Positions 11,419 through 22,170 of a stretch of 64,000 nucleotides of DNA are shown in pieces; within the stretch, counting starts at the first letter, position 1, and each line of letters opens with the position of its first letter. Below the pieces are notes generated by a model. It worked only from the letters and a program-made list of their open reading frames with translations, was not told the DNA's origin and did no database searches. The position numbers were made by a program, and so were the translations under genes. This DNA comes from Luidia sarsii. Lineage: Eukaryota > Echinodermata > Asteroidea > Paxillosida > Luidiidae. The DNA is taken from positions 16,367,242 through 16,431,241 of the forward strand of contig OX465115.1 of the NCBI GenBank assembly GCA_949987565.1. The letters run 5' to 3'.

Positions 11419-14400
11419 TCTGCGTAATTTCCTGATGTCGTTTGTGAAGCTCCTTCAGTTCTTTCAAGCTCCTGTCTGCAACTTCCTGCATTCAAAAAAG
11501 ATTCAGAAATATTGCAGTCAGTTTTCTTTCTTCTTTTTTAAAAATTTGTTTAGGTTCTCTTTGTAAGATCCTTGAGCTACTATGTCCAGGTTTACAGCAA
11601 ATAATTGTATGTATCTCATTACACACAATTGGACAACAACTATAGTAATATATTGCACACCATGAATCATACTGCAGTCTGGTTCAGCTTTATTTCTTCA
11701 AGCATGAGCCACAGGTTCTAACCCAGCTCATCAATCCAAGCTTGGAGACTGGCTTCCCATCCCAACATAAGTCCTTCTATTCTTACTTTGAGTTTCTTCT
11801 CAACGAGAGGCAGAAGAATGGTGAACAGGTAGCTGACATTCTTCATGATGAAGGGACGCTCATCCTCAAATCTATCAGAGGTGACAGCAGTCTCCATGAG
11901 ATGGACATGACTGTCCATGACATCCTTAATGGTTAGGATCAGATCCGGGTACAGCTGAAATACAAAGATAAATTGCACATTATTTTTGGTGTATCTTATG
12001 AGTCATGGGGAACCACTACATCCCATTTCTGATGGGAAGAGATGTCATTCTCAAAAACGAAAAGATACAAGGTGGTAGCAGACAGGATGGAGAACAGCTG
12101 CTTGTTGGTCAGGGCACCTGCTTGTTGGTCAGGGCACCTGTCATGTTGTCTTTCCACTCAAGGTAAGAGTGCTTGCTTACCTCTGGAAGGTAGAGCTTAA
12201 GTGCATCATTGAGAAAGGATAGAAGCACCTTGGTGAAGGCTACGTTACTACTGGAAAGACTCACAAAGCAACCATCTGAAAACAAAGCATAGGACATCAA
12301 GACGTCAGAGCAAGGCATCTGGGTTTGGTTTGGTTTGGTTGGGTTTGGTTGGGATGGGTTGGAATGGGTTGTATTGGGTTGGGTTGGGTTGGGTTGGAAT
12401 GGGTTGGGTTGGATTGGGATGGAATGGGTTGGGGTTGGGGTTGTTTTGTTGGGTTAATTAGGGTATTGATTAAAGGGTCCGCACATTTTACACTTACCAT
12501 AGACAAGTGTATTGAAATCTTCAAAGCCAAGTTGATACATCTCCTGTATCAAAGTGTTAGCAGCACTGGGATTCTTCAGATTCATCGGATACCAGCGCTC
12601 ATCCTAAATTCAAAACGGAAAATTGCACTGAATAATTATATAAGGATAGCACTTGAAGGCTGTCCAGTTAGAATGAAAGCAATAATGAAGGGGTCTTACA
12701 CAGTATAGCCTTTTACTGAGATTTTACTTAGAAGTTGTTGCTATGAACGTTGTGCACTACAGTGATTAGTCTTGAAGTGCTATCTTTAGGCTGATATAAC
12801 ACTGAAGCAGACATGAAATCTTGCCATAGTTCTTACAACATTGCGATGCCTGGAAGCCTCAATCAGCTGGTCTTTGTTGTAGAGCAGGGCATCTCGCATT
12901 CCCCGCAGTAGCAGGGAGTTGAGAGCAAAGAGTAGCTCAAGACCAATGGCAGACAGTTGCTGGCAGTAGTTACGGGCGATAGTGACGCACTCGGCTACCG
13001 TAGACAGGCTCGTCTTCTTGGCTAGTGCCTGCCGTGAAAAGTGGTTGGCAAACGTCTTCAACTCCGCTTTGCTCCAAACGATAAATGCTGCATTCATGGA
13101 AGATGGAGGAGGAAGAATGTCTTTAGTTGGTTGGCTGAACTGCCTGCCTGCTTGGCTGTGCTTGGCGGGGCTTTGCTTAATAAAAAAAAAAAAATGGGTT
13201 CAGATCCTTTAGATTTAGTCATATTATTGCCTTAAGTCTTGACGAACTGGAAAATCACATTATCGATTTACATACAACATAATAGCAATAGTTGAGTAGC
13301 AGGTTGGCTTACCAGGGCACCAGGGACAAGGGTTACCTGAGACGAGGGGTAGCAGGGTTCAGTGGTACCAGCATTGATGAATTAAAGGGACCTGGGATAC
13401 CAGGGATGCGGGGCACCAGTGGTGAGGGGGTAGCAGAGACCACTCACCTGAGAAGCAGCCTTGGGGTGAGGGGGTAGCAGGGACCACTCACCTGAGAAGC
13501 AGCCTTGGGGTGAGGGGGTAGCAGGGACCACTCACCTGAGAAGCAGCCTTGGGGTGATGGGGTAGCAGGGACCACTCACCTGAGAAGCAGCCTTGGGGTG
13601 AGGGGGTAGCAGGGACCACTCACCTGAGAAGCAGCCTTGGGGTGAGGGGGTAGCAGGGACCACTCACCTGAGAAGCAGCCTTGGGGTGAGGGGGTAGCAG
13701 GGACCACTCACCTGAGAAGCAGCCTTGGGGTGAGAGGGTAGCAGGGACCACTCACCTGAGAAGCAGCCTTGGGGTGAGGGGGTAGCAGGGACCACTCACC
13801 TGAGAAGCAGCCTTGGGGTGAGGGGGTAGCAGGGACCACTCACCTGAGAAGCAGCCTTGGGGTGAGGGGGTAGCAGGGACCACTCACCTGAGAAGCAGCC
13901 TTGGGGTGAGGGGGTAGCAGGGACCACTCACCTGAGAAGCAGCCTTGGGGTGAGGGGGTAGCAGGGACCACTCACCTGAGAAGCAGCCTTGGGGTGAGGG
14001 GGTAGCAGGGACCACTCACCTGAGAAGCAGCCTTGGGGTGAGGGGGTAGCAGGGACCACTCACCTGAGAAGCAGCCTTGGGGTGAGGGGGTAGCAGGGAC
14101 CACTCACCTGAGAAGCAGCCTTGGGGTGAGGGGGTAGCAGGGACCACTCACCTGAGAAGCAGCCTTGGGGTGAGGGGGTAGCAGAGACCACTCACCTGAG
14201 AAGCAGCCTTGGGGTGAGGGGGTAGCAGGGACCACTCACCTGAGAAGCAGCCTTGGGGTGAGGGGGTAGCAGGGACCACTCACCTGAGAAGCAGCCTTGG
14301 GGTGAGGGGGTAGCAGGGACCACTCACCTGAGAAGCAGCCTTGGGGTGAGGGGGTAGCAGGGACCACTCACCTGAGAAGCAGCCTTGGGGTGAGGGGGTA

Positions 14401-17400
14401 GCAGGGACCACTCACCTGAGAAGCAGCCTTGGGGTGAGGGGGTAGCAGGGACCACTCACCTGAGAAGCAGCCTTGGGGTGAGGGGGTAGCAGGGACCACT
14501 CACCTGAGAAGCAGCCTTGGGGTGAGGGGGTAGCAGGGACCACTCACCTGAGAAGCAGCCTTGGGGTGAGGGGGTAGCAGGGACCACTCACCTGAGAAGC
14601 AGCCTTGGGGTGAGGGGGTAGCAGGGACCACTCACCTGAGAAGCAGCCTTGGGGTGAGGGGGTAGCAGAGACCACTTACCTGAGAAGCAGCCTTGGGGTG
14701 AGGGGGTAGCAGGGACCACTCACCTGAGAAGCAGCCTTGGGGTGAGGGGGTAGCAGGGACCACTCACCTGAGAAGCAGCCTTGGGGTGAGGGGGTAGCAG
14801 GGACCACTCACCTGAGAAGCAGCCTTGGGGTGAGGGGGTAGCAGGGACCACTCACCTGAGAAGCAGCCTTGGTTCTCTGCAAATGTAAAGCGGAACTCTT
14901 TGCCCGTCTCAATGATGTGGTTGAAGAAGACGCCACACAGCTTGGTGATGTACATGCTGGTGGCGCCCTCTATGCGCAGCTGTCGCATCGATTGCTTGAT
15001 GGAGGCGCTGCGATTCTTCAGGAACAAGTCGCATGCCTTGAGGAAGGAAAAGACGATAACAGACATGCATTTAAAATGAAAGAATCAATGGTTAATGACT
15101 ATTAGTATTACTAATACTATACAACATTACTATGCAGAGCAATATGTACCAGTACTTTGCCTGAGTATTGAACAAGCAAGGTGATCAGAGTTATGTACTT
15201 TACGGGTCGAGGAAGAGTGGGGCAGGGCAGCAGGGCAGGGCAGGGCAGAGTAAAGAATGTCCACACTCACCTGAGTAGCTCTGCCCAGTCGAATGAGTTG
15301 TGTCACTGCCCTACGAGTCACCTGTGGACCACCCCTCAGGCAACGGTCAGGTGAGACTTGTAACTCACGAGTCAACACATCAGTGAGTTGCTTGACACGA
15401 TGGTCAACACGGGCTCTACATATGGAAACGTTGTAAAAAGTCATGATTAGCTAAACAGCATGCCAAATCGATTCCTTTTAAAATGACTTATACAACACAC
15501 CAACAATTATTCCCAAAAACACATTGGCATACCTCATTTCTTTCAGTGCTGGACTCTGAGGTACCGAATCAAGGTATTTGTTGGCTGAAATGAAATCAAA
15601 TATTCATATTCATCACATTCACAATATTCAAGAAGATATTTTAATTCAAGGAATTGTCCTAATAATAACTGCACTCAAAGGAAATTGTACTCAAAATGTT
15701 TAGTAGTAAAAGGTATTGTAGTCAGGGAATTGCACTGTTGGATATCTCACTCTTTATAATGAGATCAGCAGCCTCTTCAAAGTTCCTCTGCGCGATGCAC
15801 ATGTCCAAATCCTCAGGGAGCTCCAGCAACCACTCCACTTTCAGCATGCTAACAGACTCCACTGGAGCAGTAGGTGAGGTCAGGTCATCATCCTCATCAA
15901 ATGCTGTGAATTCAAGGTTGGCATACAACATTTCATATGGTTTATTCTTATAGCTAAGATAGAGGCCTGCATTCATTACAACATAAACATTCCTTCATCA
16001 TCCGTTGCAAAACAAATAACTATGGGGAAGATTCCTTGTTTATCCATGCAACTGGACTTCAAGCATTCAACTACAAAGGTAACATTCAATACTAACAGAC
16101 ATCATGTATACATTCATAGAGCAGCTTAAGCCTTACTGTAAGTATAAAAAGAGGCCTTCTCCTAGGTAAGACACGGATTACATGTGCCAACTAAGTCTCC
16201 ATTTATGATTATTGCTTGTGATTCCCATTCTATTATCACTTTGCTAAGAATAACTGTACATGTGCAGGTTCAGTTTGCAATCCATTTAATCTAAGCTGTG
16301 TTTGTGCTAATGAATTTCTATGGGATGGAGTTCCGATGGACCCTTTGCTTACAACATGCCCACAAGATGCTACAGGTGGCACTAATGCACCTGCACACTT
16401 CATTCTGCATTCCATTATTGACAGTCCAATCTGCCTACTACAGCACAGAATGAATATGACTGTTATTCACAGCTGTGAATATGTCAATGTAGGTAGTATG
16501 TACATGGACACATGTACACCAACCATGACCAGGGGTGACATGCATAAAACCTAAATGCCACTTTGCTAAGGCCATACAGAAATAAAATTATGTTTCCACC
16601 GATACGCTAACCTACCACAGACAATCCTGCAAAGAAAATTCAATGTTCACAGATTTACTACACATAATTTACACTGCTGAAGATGGATTGATCACAGTTG
16701 AATGAGAGTCATCGCCACAATACTCCAAGTGACACGTACCACATTGATTTCAATTTCCAAAAATTCCATTCAACAATAGATCAAATCATCTGCTCTACCA
16801 ACAGACATAGGGGATACAACATGGAAATGCTTTAGAGAAAAGTCTTGTTAGGATTGAAAGGTCAGGCACTCCTAGTCCTAAATTTTGATATCCTAAACTC
16901 TGTTAAACAAGTACACTGCCCTCACATGAACCTTAGATATATTATATGGGCATATGTATTTTAATAATAGTGTGTGCTAATGTCTAATGACAAAATGAGC
17001 TGCTAAGATCCATAAAGAGCAGCTTAGATGAAATATCTCAGCAAGGCTCAATGCTAGTTGTGAGTAGTGGCACAAAAGCCCAGTAAAATGGGAGCAGAAG
17101 ACGTTTTGCCTTGGAGAAAGTTTCTGTGAGGATCAGAAGGTCCTGGCATTGCCTGGTAGGATTGTAAATCTGTGCTGGCCTTGAAAGATCCGACTGGGAT
17201 CCAAAGGTCTTACTGTTCAAAACAAGAGACCCCCACACTTTGATATTTGTCCATTTCTTGGCAAATAGTCAGTTTGTATCTTTCTGTATTACTTCCCTAG
17301 AAAAGGTGTTCACCTGCTTCTCCTGTAAGCGCCCTCTTTTGGCAAAAATATTCAGGTTGAAAAGAAATTGTTAATAGGTCTACATGTACATTTTTACAGG

Positions 17401-20400
17401 TATTGTAAACTTTATTAGTGAGACGATGGCACCATTCTATCAATCATTTGCATGCAGTCATGCTCATACTCAGACAGTCAGAGTATACACTGTACCTGGG
17501 CAGGCAACGATGCCACAATCTAACTTATCTGGAAGGTGAAGACGTGAAAATTATAAGATTTCATTGTTAGACTAAGAAATTAGAGGGTAAAACAGCTGCT
17601 GCTTAATCTTGATCATGACTAAAGAAAAAATAAAGTACCCGGTACATGTCAAGGAAAGTTAAAATTTCTCATGATAAAAACTCATTTCCTTGTTTATATG
17701 AATCATTCCTGTATCACTTTAGTTTTTAAGAATTTATCTAGTTTATATAAAGGGTGTCTGAATATTATCATAGATATATTATAGATCCTGTCAGTAAGAT
17801 CATAATTCAATGAGAGTTTGCAAGACCAGATATGTACTGTACATAGACTATGACTCCTTCATTAGGACTCATATGGTTGAATTCAGTCTGAGGCTACATT
17901 GTGAGCTGTCTGTGTGTTTAATTAAGCAAATCACTGAGCAAAAATGTAATTCTGACATTTCACCTCATTAATATAAACCACGTAGTTGCTAAACAAATAG
18001 AATATTTACTAGGTGGAAAAGGGAAAGTTTGGGATTGTATTGAAATATCAAAGCATAAGTGATTTAGGAGAAGAGCAGAATTATAATAATGAAGAACTTG
18101 GAGGTTCATCTCAACCTCGGAGGGTCAATTCTCAAGACAGCTGTAGAGACTTACGGTTGTAGTCATTAGACTCCACACTCATCTGCTCAGCCAGTTCTCT
18201 CTTGTGAGCATCTGCAGCTGCCTTAGTCTTCTTGGCTTCCTCCAACTTGTCCAGCCAAGTGCGCTAGCAAGAAAAAAAACAATTGAAGGCACTGGAAAAG
18301 TTCTCTCAATACTTACATACAGGTCAGTGGCTTGTTCTGCTAACCTTGCACACAGGTCAGTGGCAGAGCTTGTTCTGCTAACCTCTAACTCAAACAGTTC
18401 AAGGCCCTGAGGTAGTTATGTTGGCAGGACCTTTCTCATAGGAAATCCTGAAGGACTAAGTGAGGTATATTGATTTGCATGGGAGGGAATGAATGGCTGC
18501 AGTTTGGCTTGAGGTATTTGCATCATGATTCCTTTGCATGCCTTAGTAGGGTATGACCCATATCATGAGGTCTTTTTCAAAGTACCTTTGTTTTTGATCC
18601 ATCAGCTCGGTAGATTCTCTGATCAGGAAACATGAGAATCTTAAAGGCATTCTTCACAGCTGTATGAAATGAAATAAAACAAAATAGGGTATTGTCAAGA
18701 GATACCTGTAAACTTTAGTCAATGTTTAAATGTTTCAGACTGCCAAACAACAGATAGTTGACTACTTGGGAGTTGGGAGACTTCCAACTAATGGTTGAAT
18801 AGCTCAAGTGGTAGAGCACTGGTACGTGTATATTGGCCTGGGCCAGAGCTAGGCTCCAAATCATCTTTGCTCTGTAATGAATTCATGACAATTGGAATAG
18901 CTGTCTGAAAAGCAAGGAAACAAACTTACGGCCAACGTCACGGACGTTGACCACAGCCAGACTGTCTAGCTCATACAGGGCTTGGTACTTATACCTCACT
19001 GGTCCTCGTCTGAAAGTAAAGGAGATTAAAAACAATTATAGTAGATTCACAGTACATGTATCTAAATGGGAGCTACTCACACAGTTACTTTGGAATATAT
19101 TACGCCATCTAACCTGAATGTTTCCCATTCCTTTCAAATGTGGATAGCACTAAACAAAAAAGTTTATAGTTGATGGGATTTGAATGAGCTGATGAGTCAA
19201 GGAGCACATGTTAAATGCAAATCAAACTCATGTGGCAATTGATAAAAATACAGATGAGCATCACATTGATCAATTGAGCAGCTACTCTTGTTACCTGTTA
19301 GGCACAAATGTTGTGATGACCAGGCTGTCATTCAAAAGGTATGCGTGCACACGCTGGACCTCAGAAAAGTTATCTGTGTCTAACTCTACAAGGTCTCCGT
19401 CATGAACAATATACCTGCCAGGAACCTCTGTGATACGCTGTTGAGAAAGGAGACGGGGAGAATGAAGTGATGGCACTTTATGATAGAATGCCTCAACTTT
19501 GAGGAATTGTAGATGTAGGTAAAGCTCAACCCCTAGATTCACCCTAATGGATGATGGTATTCATGGGACTTACTGAGCAGCCCTCTACTCTGTCCAGCAG
19601 GGAGGCTATGGTCCTTTTCTGGTCATCTTTACTCTGTGGGAGGTCCTTCCTGACGGATGCCTCTGCAATGTAACCAATGAACAAGTCTGATGTGAATACA
19701 TACTGCACCACTTTGCTGGTGAAAATCATGGTAAGGATTTCATTTTGTAAATCAGGCCCCAACATCTCAGAGCCATACATGTACATTATGCTTATGGTGA
19801 CACTGATAATACATTTCTCTGCCATTTTTAACCCACCATGCAAGCTTTCAAACCTTATCCAGCAGCTGAAGCTACTCAGTACCTTTGTTTATGAGGACAA
19901 ATCTCCTCTATCTCCTCTGTCTGATAACAATGGGCCTGTCGCATACTGCCAAAAACATTGAGCTCATGGCTCCCATAAATGCCATTCTCACTCACAACAG
20001 CTTAAGTACTTGGAGAGACTGCAAACCCCTTTGAACCTACCATTCCAATCATTACTTGAATCATCAAAAGCTTAAGTTACTTGTTGGACATGTTCCTTCA
20101 TGGACACCTCTATTTGACAAGTTTCCATGCAAACAGCAGAACAGTTATTTCCCCAAACATTGAGCTACTGGAACTTGTCAGAATATTTGCTTGCAAGAAA
20201 TAATGTACATATTTGATATGAAGAGACACCAGTCCTAAACATTGAGCTACTGGTACTTGTCAGAAATCAGAATAATTGCTTGCGAGAAATAATGTACATA
20301 ATTTGATATAACGAGACACCAGTCCCCTGTGAACTGCCATTTACATTTACTAAAGTTACTTGGTACCTTTGTTTGTTATGGACATCTCCAGCATCTGGCT

Positions 20401-22170
20401 CATGATAGCTTTCTGTTCTGTCAGGACATGACTCAGTTGATACATCTCTCCCTCTAAGTCTGGTCAGAGAGGCTAAGGCTCAGGAAGAACAAAGAACATC
20501 CAGGAAGATGGAGGAGGTACATTCAGTATTATGTGATTGAAAGTTAAATTCAAGTACACACTGTATGCCTTTGAGAAAGGTCCTGCTAGGATCGAAACAT
20601 CCTCCATCCTTGCAAACTCATATGAATTTTCATAATTACTCCCCCATTTTGTTTTATTCCACAATTTTGTAACAATTCATCAAAACTGCTAAAAACTATA
20701 TGTCTTCACTTTTAGTGAAAACATAATGCCCATGGTGCAAGGAAATGTCAATTGTTCATCAACATTTTCTTAAACAGGGTTGGCTGGTAACACTGGGTGA
20801 CTAACCCAGAACTAGTAAAACCCCAAAGAGACCAAATCCGGTGTCAGACTACATTATAGACTACATGTCAGACTATAATGATAATGTAATTTGTGCTCTC
20901 AATGAGAATTTATGATATTCTTATGTCCTGTAATTTGAGTCAATAAGCAGTTTGCAATGCACTTTTGTGCCTTAAATCATGGATGAGAAATCTGAATGAA
21001 TATATGGGTCAGTGAGTTCCCTTTTAGAGCCAATTAGAATTAAGACAATCTTTAATATGCTGACCAAAGTAGGACCAAAGAATATAATGAGTGTCGATCC
21101 TTGGTTGAAGGATACAGGAAATCTCCTTGGAGGTATCAATGAACTGTGTGTAGTTCCTGTAGACATTCTTCTTGAGGTTAATAGCCGTGTCTTCCCCAAG
21201 CATCTGCACCTTCAGCCGGTGCTCCAACAGATCATTGTAGACATCTCCTCCTGAACAGATGTCAAAAACATCTGGGGACGGCAGCAACCGTGACAGACAA
21301 AATGAACAGATTATAATATTGATGTCAAATGATGGCCGGATTTATACAAATTTTTATGCTTGAATCTGATTCTGAATGGAAATATATTATGAGACATAGT
21401 CCTTTGGAAAAGATTGAAGTTGAAAGATATAATTGGTGCCCCCATGTCAGTACAGATGAGATGATTGACTTGACTTATGCCTGACTCTAGATACCCTTTT
21501 TAATCTTTTCTTACTCTTACTCTTAGTAAATTATTTAATTTGGCAAGAATTAAGAGTAAGACTGGTACAGTAGTGCCAGTGGTAGTGGTGAGACTAAGTC
21601 AGTAGTTAGTACTTAGTAGTAGTACAGAGAAGTGTAGAACAGGCCGTAACTAACTAAAAGTAAAACTACAGTAAAAAGTAAAACTAAAAGTAAAACTAAA
21701 CAACAACAGAACAAGGTTTACGAAGTTACGTTGATCACAACTAATATTATTAATATTATATTAATACTAATCTACACAATCTCTAACTTAGGCTTAGTTT
21801 GACGGTGTCATTGTTACAGTTCATTATATTATTTCAGGGTAAAAAGGGTTGTAAGTAAAACCACAAAAGTCAAAAATGAAGTGTCGGACTTTTCCGAAGG
21901 CTACGCCCAAAAATTGGCTGCCACTGTGACAGGTCACACTGACCCATGCACTGATGCAGTGACACATTACATCGCGTCAGAACTGACGCCCACAATCCAC
22001 ATCGTCACTGGATACAACATCGCATTTCTCTTCACCAAAACCATACATAACTGCAGCCAACATGGATCGTGAAGGTGCGGTCTCATATTCTACTCTGTTG
22101 TGGGTAGAAACTTACATTTTTGAGCATCAAATTCATCTTTGGAAAGTTCCTTTTTCAGGTGATCCGCCAT
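11390..22170 (-). CDS. EXOC8: Exocyst complex component 8 (Exo84)
   Basis: A 17-exon model on the minus strand: 22116-22170, 21116-21271, 20367-20459, 19574-19662, 19295-19437, 18930-19009, 18586-18659, 18155-18263, 15751-15903, 15533-15584, 15271-15415, 14856-15036, 12837-13087, 12498-12603, 12181-12275, 11787-11954, 11390-11485. Every junction is GT-AG and phases close to 681 residues (human about 725). The N-terminal helical part has NVYRNYTQFIDTSKEIS and YLEGEMYQLSHVLTEQK; a PH domain follows (about 125-265, GDLVELDTDN...QRVHAYLLND); then NPFDEDDD and WLLELPEDLDMCIAQR, and the helical Exo84 C-terminal domain (QLRIEGATSMYITKLC, SLSTVAECV). The product tethers secretory vesicles at the plasma membrane as part of the exocyst; the PH domain is known to bind RalA. 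If the donor at 11786 is not used, translation stops at 11718 after a different tail. Intron 12 holds the minisatellite. Confidence 0.93.
12101..12140 (+). repeat. Exact 20-bp tandem duplication in EXOC8 intron 15
   Basis: Bases 12101-12120 are repeated without change at 12121-12140. The duplication lies just downstream, in gene orientation, of the exon-15 donor at 12180. Confidence 0.9.
12321..12457 (+). repeat. Degenerate GGTTG/GGTTT satellite in EXOC8 intron 14
   Basis: About 135 bases of 5- to 6-bp units (GGTTT, GGGTT, GGATG) run on the plus strand. It is telomere-like in look but its units are irregular, so I read it as a microsatellite. The transcript strand is C-rich here. Confidence 0.85.
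13292..13419 (+). repeat. Degenerate G-rich flank of the minisatellite
   Basis: Short, diverged pieces (GGGGTAGCAGGG, ACCAGGG) resemble parts of the 44-bp unit that follows. They look like older, decayed copies or the seed from which the array grew. Confidence 0.45.
13420..14868 (+). repeat. 44-bp minisatellite that copies the EXOC8 exon-12 splice donor
   Basis: The motif CACTCACCTGAGAAGCAGCC recurs from 13441 to 14849. The distance is exactly 32 x 44 bp, so there are 33 copies in register. In gene orientation each unit is 15 bases of exon sequence (ending GCTTCTCAG) followed by 29 bases starting GTGAGTGGTCCC. The copy at 14849 is the real end of exon 12 (14856). Units differ only by scattered substitutions, for example AGAGACC for AGGGACC, and CTTACC once near 14673. 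The plus strand has three G-runs per unit. Confidence 0.97.
18320..18393 (+). repeat. Short tandem duplication in EXOC8 intron 7
   Basis: Two copies of a block of about 35 bases (ACAGGTCAGTGGC, then TTGTTCTGCTAACCT) lie next to each other; the second carries a small insertion. Confidence 0.7.
20155..20326 (+). repeat. 82-bp tandem duplication in EXOC8 intron 3
   Basis: The block beginning AAACATTGAGCTACTGG at 20155 begins again at 20237 with about 90 percent identity by eye, including AATAATGTACATA and GAGACACCAGTCC. It is non-coding. Confidence 0.85.
20567..20607 (+). repeat. Single arm of the fold-back element
   Basis: Contains TTTGAGAAAGGTCCTGCTAG followed by GATCGAAACATC, the core also found at 37869-37966, 55222-55298 and other sites. 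Only one arm is seen here, in EXOC8 intron 2. Confidence 0.7.

Noticed and set aside
12321..12457. Interstitial telomere repeat
   Set aside because: Units are irregular (GGTTT, GGGTT, GGATG) and not TTAGGG, so I treat it as a microsatellite.
12297..12708. Open frames rich in NPTQPNP or GWVGLGW on the two strands
   Set aside because: They are translations of the GGTTG-type satellite and have no protein character.
13420..14868. Regular 44-bp array that looks CRISPR-like
   Set aside because: The whole unit repeats, there are no unique spacers, and it lies in an intron of an animal gene. It is a minisatellite.
14764..15066. 100-residue frame ending in the repeat
   Set aside because: It is EXOC8 exon 12 read through its donor into the array; only 14856-15036 is coding.
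18790..18860. Possible tRNA gene (TAGCTCAAGTGGTAGAGCAC)
   Set aside because: It has a good A-box-like start but no B-box or acceptor stem at tRNA spacing; more likely a SINE scrap.
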